This document shows, in pieces, positions 19,301-26,860 of a stretch of DNA of 64,000 bases. Under the pieces are notes generated by a model. It was not told the DNA's origin. It worked only from the letters and a program-made list of their open reading frames with translations, and made no database searches. This DNA is from JAQIBY01 sp051747965 (lineage in GTDB: Bacteria; Bacteroidota; Bacteroidia; Bacteroidales; ML635J-15): positions 17,794 through 81,793 of the forward strand of contig JBNJGS010000002.1 of assembly GCA_051747965.1 (NCBI GenBank), written 5' to 3'. Within the stretch, counting starts at the first letter, position 1. Each line of letters begins with the position of its first letter. A program made the position numbers and the translations under genes.

Positions 19301-20803
19301 AGTGCAAAGATTATTGTCTCGGGTCAGCGTGAGGTGAAAGAAAGTATTCTTAAGAAAATTGTTGACAATACCCTGGCCCTGGCCATGAGTACCAAAAATA
19401 TTTCCATATCATATTCCGGTACCAACGCCACCTCACTCCCCGGTTATCTTCCTGAGCCTCAGCTGCTGGGAATAACCAATTATACACCGGAAGAGGCTAT
19501 CTTCGGCCAACAGAACACCATACAGGCACCAGGCGCACCTTTTGTTCTGGGCTGGCAGGACAAAAACTTTGGCCGCTGGGCATCTGACAACTATCTGATT
19601 ACACGCGACTCCATGCTCAACCAGCCCTACACCATGAGTGAAAATGAAACCTGGAATATAAGGGCATCACTCGAACCTGTAAGACAAATGCGCCTTGACC
19701 TCAATATGAACCGCACACATACAGTGAACACCAGTGAATATTATACCTGGACAATTGATGATCCAACTACAGGTGATGGCTATTTTAAAACAGGAACAGA
19801 ACAAGTACAGGGAAATTTCACCATGTCAACAATTACCATCGCTTCAGCGTTCGAACCTTTTGATCAGGATGGTAATTATGATTCCGATGTTTTTGATCTG
19901 TTTGCATCAAATAGAAAAGTAATTGCCGCAAGACTTGCACAGGATCGCCCTGACTACGACCCCTCCGCTATAGATGAAGATGGTTACCCGGAAGGTTATG
20001 GGAAATTATCCCAGGACGTACTAATGCCGGCATTCAGGGCTGCCTATTCCGGAATGGATCCCAAAACCATTTCGCTGGAAGAATTCCCTTCCATTACCAG
20101 TGTATTGCCAAACTGGCGAATGACTTACGACGGACTGTCGCAGGTACCATTCATCAAAGATTACATCCGCACCGCAAACATTACACACACGTATCGTTCC
20201 ACCTACAACATCGGTCAATACCAGAACAATTTGCGTGACCTCTGGGATCCCGAAAATGGTTTCAATTATATCACCGATCCCAACGGTAACTATTATTCTC
20301 AATATACTTTTAATTCTGTCAGCATTACAGAGCAGTTCTCACCGCTGATTGGTATCGATCTGAACTGGAAAAATTCGCTCATCACCAAACTGGAATTCAA
20401 AAAATCCAGAAACCTGAACATGAGTTTCAGCAACAACCAACTCACTGAACAACGCACTGATGAATACATCATCGGAGCCGGATACAGAATCAAAGATGTA
20501 CAGATTACCATTGGAACTCAGGGAGGCAGAAAACGCACATTCAAATCTGACCTCAACCTCAGGCTGGACTTTTCTATCAGAAACAATTTAACGGTTATCC
20601 GTAAACTGGAAGAAGAAGTAAATCAGGCAACTGCAGGTAACGGAATAGTAACCATCAAAGCATCTGCCGATTATGTTTTGAGTGACAGGTTTAATCTCAG
20701 GTTATTCTATGACCATGTCATCAATACACCAAAAGTATCAATCTCCTATCCGACATCAAATATAGATTTTGGTGTAAGTGTAAGATTTACCCTGGCTTCT
20801 TAA
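13346..20803 (+). CDS. sprA: SprA, giant translocon barrel of the type IX secretion system
   Basis: This 2485-aa protein is the T9SS outer-membrane channel (SprA in Flavobacterium johnsoniae, Sov in Porphyromonas gingivalis), a 36-strand beta-barrel through which folded cargo exits. A signal peptide (about residues 1-33) is followed by an acidic Asp-rich linker and then SprA landmarks: FDFDEKIQMNVVGQIGDKMKLN, the plug-like GNVSLPLTGSLIQGSQSLFG, FAHLIPGHSRAIEKEGNAY... DDFEGSETSID, IWVNELRLTDFDEKGGWAA and the final SVRFTLAS strand. Length fits the family (about 2300-2500 aa). No ATG lies near the N-terminus: the first internal Met is at about residue 130, so a TTG at 13346, 11 bp after ruvA, is taken as the start. 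It sits between ruvA and gcvH, the usual neighbours. Confidence 0.97.
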   Translation: MKRIYKYLTDTLLAGGLAILFLFPFAETSSAFSQNNNDSPAPDTTLHSADTIEIDEVDLPWDFQPDDNNPLTDDPESPLFGTDPDNINSQIEYDPESDSYVFKKTLGDSLELGTPYSLPFRDYMQYDFEQGMQDYWRQRVENANFETRSSLIPKLEVGGEAFDRIFGSNTIDIKPQGSAELSFGLNISKVENPNLPVKLQRTTTFDFDEKIQMNVVGQIGDKMKLNVQYDTEASFDFENSVKIEYTGHEDEIIQKIEAGNVSLPLTGSLIQGSQSLFGFKTELKFGKLTMTSIFSQQKGETSTITVEGGAQMQEYEIDADEYEKDKHFFLAHYFKENYDKSLKNLPVINSGVNITKVEVWVTNTSGNFEDARNIVAFTDLAESNDDNIQSEYITGISQTMLPTDSVNSLFNIEEQYPSVRDINQITSLLSGEPFSMQGGVDYQKIESARKLDASEYTLNSQLGYISLNSRLQSDQVLAVAFEYTVGGETYRVGEFANGGVSAPDALIVKLIKGTSLTPDQTTWDLMMKNIYSIGAYQLSSEDFILDVMYQNDKTGTAINYIPAGDIDQTILLRVMNLDNLNQQNDPYPDGRFDFVNNITIRPQNGRIIFPVREPFGSHLRQQITSGDPALDDVADEYVFQELYDSTQSTARQIAEKNKFYMAGQYKSSSGSEIRLNAINIPQGSVKVTAGGMELTENQDYTVDYNLGRVKIINEGILESGTPINISLESNSMFSVQTKTLVGTHLNYEISKDFNLGATILNLTERPLTQKVSIGDEPISNTIWGVNGSYRSEVPEITKAIDWLPFIETKEQSTITLTGEFAHLIPGHSRAIEKEGNAYIDDFEGSETSIDIKMFNAWSIASTPTGQENLFPNAELMDSLPYGFNRAKLAWYVIDPLFQRNNSPVSVEQQSSHYVREVQEQEIFPNKESETGAIPATLAVLNLAYYPNLKGPYNYNTDELNPDGTLMNPEKRWGGIMRELSTNDFEEANIEYIEFWLMDPFVEDENNPGGDLLINLGSVSEDVLKDSRKSFENGLPAPAVDNPVDTTAWGLVPLVQSLVNAFDTDPESREAQDVGLDGLSSEDEVEFFADYLSDLAANYGPDSEVYQQAVNDPSLDDYHHFRGEDYDDENLGILERYMDYNGLEGNSPVSQPGEDYSTSATSQPDVEDINEDNTLSENESYFQYRISIRPNEMEIGENYITDKVEHKAEMANDQESEVTWYQFKVPISNYDKKIGRIEDFKSIRFMRMITTNFSQPTIMRFGTLDLVRSDWRKYDKSFIQPGEYIPDELTKTPFEVTAVNIEENANKSPVNYVLPPEIDRVIDPQNPQLRQLNEQAMVLKVIDLADGDARAVYKNIDMDVRKYRKLKMFIHAEEVPGYDLNDDDLEIFVRLGSDYQNNYYEYELPVKVTPAGNYDNDSPDDRLIVWPEENNLELEFDLLQLVKQTRNDEMRSAGSGVTLTRLYSMADGERTVSIMGNPNLSNVRTIMIGIRNPKKQTAADHDDGMEKTAEIWVNELRLTDFDEKGGWAARARMTTKLADFGSITVTGETSKPGFGSIEQKVSERQKEEINSYNISSNLELGKFFPEKTGVRIPMYVSYSESVSNPEYNPLDPDIPFKVALNDPNRPQEEKDSIKRIAQDYTQRKSLNFTNVKVNKMKGQPKIYDLSNWSVSYTYNEIFNRNINTEFDTRKDISGAINYNYNATPENVEPFKNVSFLNKPAFRLIKDFNFYYLPSQLSFRTNLNRQYNESQTRNINNPYMQIPLNVNKNFNWIRQYDFKYNFSRSLKFDFSATNNARIDEPEGRLWEGDPYYEQKMDTIWTNLRDFGRNTQYNHSLNLNYQLPINKIPILSWVSANARYNGNYDWIAGPITADTIELGNTIQNNNTMTLNSQFNLMSLYNKIDYLKKVNQEYKGRKRRRPQKPEMETVTYTEDVKSLEKEKRKRIVHKLKTENVTVKATNKKGAVVPGDTRIVDDKIVFFTPREDSDSAKIIVSGQREVKESILKKIVDNTLALAMSTKNISISYSGTNATSLPGYLPEPQLLGITNYTPEEAIFGQQNTIQAPGAPFVLGWQDKNFGRWASDNYLITRDSMLNQPYTMSENETWNIRASLEPVRQMRLDLNMNRTHTVNTSEYYTWTIDDPTTGDGYFKTGTEQVQGNFTMSTITIASAFEPFDQDGNYDSDVFDLFASNRKVIAARLAQDRPDYDPSAIDEDGYPEGYGKLSQDVLMPAFRAAYSGMDPKTISLEEFPSITSVLPNWRMTYDGLSQVPFIKDYIRTANITHTYRSTYNIGQYQNNLRDLWDPENGFNYITDPNGNYYSQYTFNSVSITEQFSPLIGIDLNWKNSLITKLEFKKSRNLNMSFSNNQLTEQRTDEYIIGAGYRIKDVQITIGTQGGRKRTFKSDLNLRLDFSIRNNLTVIRKLEEEVNQATAGNGIVTIKASADYVLSDRFNLRLFYDHVINTPKVSISYPTSNIDFGVSVRFTLAS

Positions 20804-20876
20804 AGGGATACATGTACAGAATTATGCGTTTTGATTAGTATGTTGCCAAACAATTCAATATCCTGATCATTTTTTT

Positions 20877-20884
20877 TACATTTG
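20877..20884 (+). promoter_or_regulatory. -7 element of the gcvH promoter
   Basis: TACATTTG matches TAnnTTTG exactly and lies 27 nt before the gcvH ATG. The expected -33 position reads TTCA rather than TTTG. Confidence 0.6.
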
Positions 20885-20911
20885 TAACTTAAATACTAAA
20901 AAACTTGATAT

Positions 20912-21292
20912 ATGAAAATACAGGAAAATTTCAAGTACAGCAAAACCCACGAATGGGTAAAAGTTGACGGTGATGAGGCTTATATTGGTGTTTCCGACTA
21001 CGCTCAGCAGCAGCTTGGAGATGTTGTTTTTGTTGAGGTTGAAACCGAAGGCGAAGAGCTTGACAAAGAGGAGGCTTTTGGCACAATTGAAGCAGTAAAG
21101 ACCGTTTCTGACATTTACATGCCCATTGGCGGTGAAGTCCTTGCGTTTAATGAAAAACTCGAAGACAGCCCCGACCTGGTAAACAAAGACCCATACGGTG
21201 ACGGCTGGATCATTAAAGTAAAAATCAGTGACAAATCAGAACTTGATGATCTGATGGATGCTGAAGCATACAAAAAAGAAGCAGAAGAGTAA
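20912..21292 (+). CDS. gcvH: Glycine cleavage system H protein
   Basis: This 126-aa lipoyl carrier shuttles the aminomethyl group between the P, T and L proteins of glycine cleavage. The lipoylation site is Lys63 in FGTIEAVKTVSDIY, within the typical fold (KYSKTHEWVKVDGDEAYIGV at the start, GDGWIIKVKISD near the end). Other gcv genes are not in the window; the gene is placed by the conserved sprA-gcvH linkage. It has its own -7 element. Confidence 0.97.
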   Translation: MKIQENFKYSKTHEWVKVDGDEAYIGVSDYAQQQLGDVVFVEVETEGEELDKEEAFGTIEAVKTVSDIYMPIGGEVLAFNEKLEDSPDLVNKDPYGDGWIIKVKISDKSELDDLMDAEAYKKEAEE

Positions 21293-21400
21293 AATATATC
21301 TAAAAACACCCTGTCCTGCAAGTTAAAGTAGTTCACAAGCTTTCCTGCCTGTGCCGGAAAAGCAATGTGCTTGGTTTTCCTTTCAGGATGGGGTTTGTCT

Positions 21401-22102
21401 ATGAAATATATTGCTGTGATACTGGCCGGAGGCTCCGGCAAACGCATGGGCGCAAGCCTTCCAAAACAATTCATGGAACTGGCGGGTAAGCCCGTTATAC
21501 AGCACAGCATGGAACGTTTTGCAGATTCGGGTTGTATAGATGAAATCATCATCGTTTCGCATCCGGATTTTAAAAGCTTACTTCCTGTTGAAAGTTTAAA
21601 ACTCAGCATGCCTGCCCATGTTATTCCCGGTGGCAGCAGCAGAAATATGTCCACATGGCAGGCCATCAACTTTGCCAAAAACCAATACAGAAATCAGGAA
21701 ACATCTTTATTATTTCACGATGCTGCACGCCCGAATCCCGACCCGAAGGTAATCAGAAACATTACCACAATGCTTATGACCCACAGCGCTGTAGCCACTG
21801 TAAATCCTGTAACAGATACACTTTACCGGCTTGATGAGAAAGATGAGTTCTCAGGGCTGGCCGACCGCAGTAAACTCCTGCGGGCTCATACACCACAGGG
21901 CTTCAGGTTAAGGACAATCAGCCAGGCATATGATGCACGCCAGATGAATGGTAATCCGGAATTCACCGACGATATCAGCATCGTCAATCACTACCTGCCC
22001 GAAGTAAAAATTGGTATGGTAAAAGACAACCCCCTGAATCTTAAAATCAGTTTCCCCGAGGATCTCAAGCTTATGGAAGCTATTCTGGCAAAGAAAAAAT
22101 AG
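21401..22102 (+). CDS. ispD: 2-C-methyl-D-erythritol 4-phosphate cytidylyltransferase
   Basis: This 233-aa enzyme makes CDP-ME, the third step of the MEP isoprenoid pathway. The N-terminal CTP-binding loop is VILAGGSGKRMGASLPKQF, and FHDAARPNPDP, AATVNPVTDTLYR-like sequence and AHTPQGFRL are the other family motifs. The ATG at 21401 begins directly at the conserved strand; an earlier in-frame start would add 12 unrelated residues. Together with ispG at 60.6 kb it shows that this organism uses the MEP route. Confidence 0.95.
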   Translation: MKYIAVILAGGSGKRMGASLPKQFMELAGKPVIQHSMERFADSGCIDEIIIVSHPDFKSLLPVESLKLSMPAHVIPGGSSRNMSTWQAINFAKNQYRNQETSLLFHDAARPNPDPKVIRNITTMLMTHSAVATVNPVTDTLYRLDEKDEFSGLADRSKLLRAHTPQGFRLRTISQAYDARQMNGNPEFTDDISIVNHYLPEVKIGMVKDNPLNLKISFPEDLKLMEAILAKKK

Positions 22103-22118
22103 ATGGCACTTCCCTGCT

Positions 22119-23126
22119 TTATGATACTCCGGTACCGGGATTTTCTTTCAACTCCCTGAGTAAATCCTCACGCATTACCGGCACAACACCCGAATGCTCA
22201 CACACCAGTCCGCCGGCCATATTTGCAATATAGGCTATATCGCGCCTGTCTAATCCACAAACCAAACACAGTGTGGCTGTGGCGATAACCGTATCTCCCG
22301 CACCGGAGACATCAGAAATATTCCGTATTTCAGCAGGAAGAAAATCCTCACCATCCTCCGATGCTATCACTGCTCCTGCTTCAGCAAGGGTTAATAAAAC
22401 CTGCTCAACCTTAAGATCTTTCATCAGCTTGTGTATCAGCCCGCGAATCATGGCTTTATCGCTTTTGGCAAAATCGGTTTTCATGCCTTCCTTCATTTCC
22501 CGGTAATTGGGCTTAAACAAAGTGACACCTTTATAAGCCATAAAGTTCCGTTTCTTCGGATCAACACTTACCGGTATTTTACAGTCCGCAGCCAGAGCTA
22601 CCACATGCTCAATAAGCTCCGGGGTAATTATTCCCTTGTCATAATCTTCAAATATAATGGCATCCGGGGATTCACTTTCGCAGATTGCAGTGATTTTGGA
22701 AGCCAGTTTATTCACTGTATCATCGGTCAATACATTCGTGTTTTCCTCATCCACCCTCAACAGATGCTGGCCATTGCTTATGATGCGGGTTTTTACACTG
22801 GTGGGTCTGTCTTCAATGCGCAGAATACCATCTGTACGCATGCCTTCTTCATTGAGCAAACGGATGAATTCATCTCCATTGCTATCATTGCCGATAACAC
22901 TGCACATCAGGGGTTCTGCTCCAAGTGACCGGATGTTTCTTGCCACATTGGAAGCACCTCCCAGCCGGTTTTCCCTTCCGCTGATGCATACAATTGGTAT
23001 GGGAGCCTCCGGACTGATTCGGTCAACCTCTCCCCACATGTAAGAATCAATCATCACATCACCGATAATCAGTATTTTCTTATCTGCGAAGCATTCAAAA
23101 ACATGCTCAATATTTTCAGTTTTCAT
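22119..23126 (-). CDS. hldA: D-glycero-beta-D-manno-heptose-7-phosphate kinase (HldA / HldE kinase domain)
   Basis: This 335-aa PfkB-family sugar kinase phosphorylates heptose 7-phosphate at C1 on the way to ADP-heptose for the LPS core. Motifs are ILIIGDVMIDSYMWGEVDRISPEAP, RLGGASNVARNI, VSVDPKKRNF, LFKPNYREM and the catalytic DVSGAGDTVIA loop. The cytidylyl/adenylyltransferase half of bifunctional HldE is absent, so HldC must be a separate gene elsewhere. The ATG at 23126 gives the conserved start MKTENIEHVFECF; the frame runs upstream to 23204 without similarity. It is divergent from hemW. Confidence 0.93.
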   Translation of the reverse strand: MKTENIEHVFECFADKKILIIGDVMIDSYMWGEVDRISPEAPIPIVCISGRENRLGGASNVARNIRSLGAEPLMCSVIGNDSNGDEFIRLLNEEGMRTDGILRIEDRPTSVKTRIISNGQHLLRVDEENTNVLTDDTVNKLASKITAICESESPDAIIFEDYDKGIITPELIEHVVALAADCKIPVSVDPKKRNFMAYKGVTLFKPNYREMKEGMKTDFAKSDKAMIRGLIHKLMKDLKVEQVLLTLAEAGAVIASEDGEDFLPAEIRNISDVSGAGDTVIATATLCLVCGLDRRDIAYIANMAGGLVCEHSGVVPVMREDLLRELKENPGTGVS

Positions 23127-23147
23127 AGGCAATGACTTATCATCATT

Positions 23148-23155
23148 CAAATTTA
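23148..23155 (-). promoter_or_regulatory. -7 element of the heptose kinase gene
   Basis: TAAATTTG on the minus strand matches TAnnTTTG and lies 21 nt before the ATG at 23126; the -33 position is a T-rich CTTT. Confidence 0.55.
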
Positions 23156-23242
23156 GACAAATTAATGAAAGAAAAAAGCAGTATTCCTTTTCGGTCACCA
23201 TCAAACAGGTGTTTTTTTTAAGTGTTCACATGCTATTTTCAT

Positions 23243-23250
23243 TACATTTG
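23243..23250 (+). promoter_or_regulatory. -7 element of hemW, almost touching the start codon
   Basis: TACATTTG is an exact -7 match, and the hemW ATG (23255) lies only 4 nt after it. Transcription would then start at or next to the start codon, giving a leaderless or nearly leaderless mRNA. Confidence 0.55.
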
Positions 23251-23254
23251 TTGT

Positions 23255-24370
23255 ATGTCTGGTATATATGTACATATTCCCTTCTGTCGCAGAAAGTGCC
23301 ATTATTGTGATTTCTATTCTCTGGCACTTTTATCCAAAGAGCAGGATTTTGTGGATGCCCTATGCCGGGAAATAACGCAGGCTTCTCCGGACAAAAAAAA
23401 TGTGGAAACAATTTATTTTGGTGGTGGCACGCCGTCCCTACTGTCGGACAAATCTCTGGAACGCATCATGCTCAGCATCCGGCAGAATTTTGAAATCACA
23501 AAAGGAGCTGAAATAAGCCTTGAGGCAAACCCCGAAGACATCCGGCCTGAATCTCTGAAAATATGGAAGGAGCTCGGATTTAATCGTCTGAGCATAGGCA
23601 TTCAGTCCACTGATGATAAGATTTTATCTTTCCTTGGCCGGAAACACAGCAGCCGTGAAAGCCTGAAAAGCCTGGAAGAAGCAAGAAAATCCGGTTTTAA
23701 AAGTATTTCTGCAGATTTAATTTATGGCATTCCCGGGCTTGATCATTCCATCTGGGAAAAAAGCATCAGAACAATACTGTCCACAGGAATTCAACATCTT
23801 TCTGCTTATCACCTTACCATAGAACCGGGCACTCTGCTGAATCGCCGCTTAAATCAAAATCGCTTTACATTGCCGGCAGATGAAGAATCTTACCATCAGT
23901 TCATCTTGCTTTTTGACATCACTGAAAAAGAAGGTTTTCCCTGGTATGAAATCTCAAATTTTGCAAAAAAAAGCTTTCACAGCAGGCACAATTCTGCATA
24001 TTGGGATGGCACTGCATATTATGGTTTTGGTCCGTCTGCACATTCTTACGATGGTGAGAACATCCGGCGATGGAATCTCTCAGATCTGAATGATTATATT
24101 GCAACAGGCGGCAACAATGCAGAACAGGAATATCTGGACGACAAAGATAAATTCAATGATTACCTGATTACACGTTTACGGACACGACACGGTCTTGAGC
24201 TTGGTGAAATGGAAAAACGCTTTGGCAGCACAAAATTATCCGCATTAAAACGTAAACTTCATGTATACACAGACACAGGGAAAGCCAGTATTGAGGGTAA
24301 TTGCTTCAGGCTGGAGCCGGAATCTTTGTTTATTTCGGACAGTATCCTGAAAGATATTATCTATATTTAA
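23255..24370 (+). CDS. hemW: HemW, heme chaperone of the radical SAM family
   Basis: This 371-aa protein resembles coproporphyrinogen III oxidase (HemN) but fits HemW, which binds heme and passes it to respiratory proteins. The cluster motif is Cys11-x3-Cys15-x2-Cys18 followed by DFYS, so it lacks the fourth Cys found in true HemN. TIYFGGGTPSLLSDKSL is the SAM-binding glycine motif, and the C-terminal HemN/HemW domain (LITRLRTRHGLEL) follows. I chose the ATG at 23255 because SGIYVHIPFC is the conserved N-terminus. It is followed 23 bp later by a sugar transporter. Confidence 0.93.
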   Translation: MSGIYVHIPFCRRKCHYCDFYSLALLSKEQDFVDALCREITQASPDKKNVETIYFGGGTPSLLSDKSLERIMLSIRQNFEITKGAEISLEANPEDIRPESLKIWKELGFNRLSIGIQSTDDKILSFLGRKHSSRESLKSLEEARKSGFKSISADLIYGIPGLDHSIWEKSIRTILSTGIQHLSAYHLTIEPGTLLNRRLNQNRFTLPADEESYHQFILLFDITEKEGFPWYEISNFAKKSFHSRHNSAYWDGTAYYGFGPSAHSYDGENIRRWNLSDLNDYIATGGNNAEQEYLDDKDKFNDYLITRLRTRHGLELGEMEKRFGSTKLSALKRKLHVYTDTGKASIEGNCFRLEPESLFISDSILKDIIYI

Positions 24371-24393
24371 CCAAAAATATTGACCCTGCGTTT

Positions 24394-25557
24394 ATGAACA
24401 AGAAAAATATTAATCCTGCTTTTGCATCTGTCCCTGTCTTTCTGGCTTTTCTGTGTATGGGTTTTGGTGATGTCGCCGGAACACTTACCGATCTTGTGAA
24501 GGATGAATATCATCTTACCAACTTCATGGCCGGCTTTGTTCCCGCCTCGGGTTTTGTAATGTTTGGTCTCTTGTCTGTTCCTTTCAGTTTAATCATGGCA
24601 AGACAGGGTAAAAAGAAGATTCTGGCCCTGGGACTTATCATTGCATTGCTTGGCCTTGTAATTCCGGTTGTGTTTGGCTTTTCTCTTTTCAGCGTTTTAT
24701 TGCTTTCTATACTACTTCTGGGTGCCGGTGCAGCATTGTTGCAGGTTGCCGGTAATCCCATCATGCGGGATGTTTCCCCGGAAGGTAAATATTCCAGAAA
24801 CCTCAGTTTTGGCCAGTTTGTAAAAGCCATAGGTTCACTGTCCGGAGCTCTGATTCCGGCAGCTGCAGCAGCCTGGTTTGGTATGGACTGGAAGCTGCTT
24901 TTTCCCATATATGCTATTGCCATCGGCATCACAACGGTAATTCTTCTGTTGATACCCATCCGTGAAAAAGCCATGCCAGATGTGCCACCCAGTTTGCTTT
25001 CCTGTTTGAATTTACTGAGAAAACCGGGCATTGCCATCATGGTACTGGCGATCTTTTTGTATGTGGGAGCAGAAGTAAGCATGGCATCAAAACTGCCAAG
25101 CTACCTGGAAAACAACTACGGCCTGGATATTGACAAACTTGGTGTAGCCAGTGTAGGTTTGTTTTTTCTGACAATCATGATAGGCCGTTTCCTTGGTGGC
25201 ATCATACTCAACTGGATAAAGGCCCCGGTGTTTCTGCTTAGTACTACCATTATCGCCCTGCTGGGGATTGGCGGTCTTTTTCTTCACTCCCAGACAGTGG
25301 CAATCAGTTCCATCATACTGATTGGCCTCGGCTTTGCCAATATCTTCCCCCTGATATTCTCCATTACAGTGGACAAACATCCGGAATATACCAATGAGCT
25401 ATCCGGCCTGATGGTCACTGCAATTATTGGAGGTGCTGTCCTGCCTCTCATCATGGGAAAAGTTGCCGATATCACAAGTGTTACTTTTAGTTTTATAGTC
25501 CCCGGAATTGCCATACTCTACACTATTTTTGTCGCATTGAAAACCCAAAATGCCTGA
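24394..25557 (+). CDS. MFS sugar transporter (FucP/GluP-like)
   Basis: This 387-aa protein has about 12 hydrophobic helices and no signal peptide. The N-terminal helix with FLCMGFGDVAGTL, the PFSLIMARQGKKKIL loop between helices 2 and 3 and the QVAGNPIMRDVSPEG stretch are typical of the FHS (fucose/glucose-galactose:H+ symporter) group of MFS proteins. It should import a hexose with protons across the inner membrane. It lies directly upstream (5 bp) of a ROK sugar kinase, so uptake and phosphorylation of the same sugar are probably coupled. The exact sugar cannot be read from sequence. The ATG at 24394 follows the hemW stop; the frame is open upstream inside hemW. Confidence 0.88.
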   Translation: MNKKNINPAFASVPVFLAFLCMGFGDVAGTLTDLVKDEYHLTNFMAGFVPASGFVMFGLLSVPFSLIMARQGKKKILALGLIIALLGLVIPVVFGFSLFSVLLLSILLLGAGAALLQVAGNPIMRDVSPEGKYSRNLSFGQFVKAIGSLSGALIPAAAAAWFGMDWKLLFPIYAIAIGITTVILLLIPIREKAMPDVPPSLLSCLNLLRKPGIAIMVLAIFLYVGAEVSMASKLPSYLENNYGLDIDKLGVASVGLFFLTIMIGRFLGGIILNWIKAPVFLLSTTIIALLGIGGLFLHSQTVAISSIILIGLGFANIFPLIFSITVDKHPEYTNELSGLMVTAIIGGAVLPLIMGKVADITSVTFSFIVPGIAILYTIFVALKTQNA

Positions 25558-25562
25558 TTAAT

Positions 25563-26850
25563 ATGAACAACAATCCACTCATTCTCAGTCTGGATGCAGG
25601 AGGCACCAACTTTGTGTTTTCTGCTGTTAAAAACGGAAAAATCATAGGGGAAAGCATTCGCAAGCCCTCCCATGGAGATGATCTTGACAGGAGTCTGCAA
25701 ACCATAGTGGATGGGTTTTCTACTCTGGCCGAAGCACATCAGGGGACGGTCGCTGCACTGAGCTTTGCTTTTCCCGGTCCTTCGGATTATGAACATGGTG
25801 TTATTGGTGATTTGGGAAACCTTCCGGCCTACCGCGGTGGAATTGCACTGGGCCCCATGTTGCAAAAAAAATTCGGAATACCGGTATTCATCAACAATGA
25901 TGCTGACCTTTTTGCACTTGGAGAAGCCAGGGAGGGTTCTCTTACCCGGCTCAATCAAAAATTGCAGGACACCGGCAGTCAGAAAAGATACAAGAATCTC
26001 ATCGGCCTGACGCTGGGCACAGGATTTGGCCTGGGTGTTGTAATCCGTGGAAAACTGATTCGTGGTGATAATTCCCTGCCCAATGAAGTATGGTTGATGC
26101 GCAATCCCGAATACACCAAGGCAAACATTGAAGAATCTGTTAGTATTCGCGGCATTCTGCGCTCCTACCGGAAAATCGCCAAAAGTGATGAGGTGCTCAC
26201 TCCAAAGGACATATATGATATTGCCATTGACGGCAAAGGGAGCAAAAAAGTAGCTGCCCAGGAGACATTTCGTGTTTTTGGAAAAAATCTGGGCGATACC
26301 ATCGCCAGTTTAATCAGTCTTTATGATGCCAATATTTCAATAGGCGGAGGATTATCCAAAGCCTGGGATTTATTTATGCCGGCAGTCATGGAACAGATAA
26401 ATTCCGAATTCATCACACCCGAAGGAAAACGTCTGCCCCGATTAACACATCAGGTGTTTAATCTGGAAAATCACAATGAATTTGACAAATTCGCTCACGG
26501 AGATAAAAAGTTTATTGCTCTGCCCGGCGAGTCTGAAGCAAAACACCCCTATATCCCCAAACCACGGGTTGGCATCATGAAATCCAGCATGGGCACATCT
26601 GAAGCAGCCATGATTGGNNNNNNNNNNNNNNNNNNNNNNNNNNNNNNNNNNNNNNNNNNNNNNNNNNNNNNNNNNNNNNNNNNNNNNNNNNNNNNNNNNN
26701 NNNNNNNNNNNNNNNNNTCTGCCCGGCGAGTCTGAAGCAAAACACCCCTATATCCCCAAACCACGGGTTGGCATCATGAAATCCAGCATGGGCACATCTG
26801 AAGCAGCCATGATTGGAGCATATCATTATGCTTTGTCAAAACTTAGATAA
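25563..26850 (+). CDS. ROK-family sugar kinase, interrupted by an assembly gap
   Basis: The gene phosphorylates a hexose taken up by the MFS transporter 5 bp upstream. The N-terminus LILSLDAGGTNFVFSAVKNG is the ATP-binding motif, PVFINNDADLFALGE the sugar-binding site with the catalytic Asp, and LTLGTGFGLGVVIRG plus SIGGGLSKAW are further ROK/hexokinase-fold motifs. The classical ROK zinc motif with its Cys triplet is not visible. A 100-N gap (26618-26717) lies near the 3' end, and the 99 bp on both sides are identical. Joining 25563-26617 directly to 26817-26850 restores an uninterrupted 362-aa frame ending GTSEAAMIGAYHYALSKLR, so the apparent frame change is a scaffold artefact and not a pseudogene. 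Confidence 0.88.
26519..26617 (+). repeat. Left copy of a 99-bp exact duplication at the gap
   Basis: Identical to 26718-26816. The copies abut the N-run on each side, as expected when two contigs that overlap by 99 bp are joined with a fixed gap. Confidence 0.95.
26618..26717. other. Assembly gap of exactly 100 N
   Basis: A fixed-length placeholder inserted by scaffolding. Because the flanks are the same sequence, the true missing length is probably zero and one copy should be removed. Confidence 0.98.
26718..26816 (+). repeat. Right copy of the 99-bp duplication at the gap
   Basis: Identical to 26519-26617. Only this copy continues into the true 3' end of the kinase gene. Confidence 0.95.
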
Positions 26851-26860
26851 ACCGGCGGAT

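Noticed and set aside
22431..23043. Plus-strand frames over the heptose kinase gene
   Set aside because: Shadows of a clear PfkB-family kinase on the minus strand.
25563..26850. The kinase gene as a frameshifted pseudogene
   Set aside because: The break is the 100-N gap with duplicated flanks; collapsing it restores the frame exactly.
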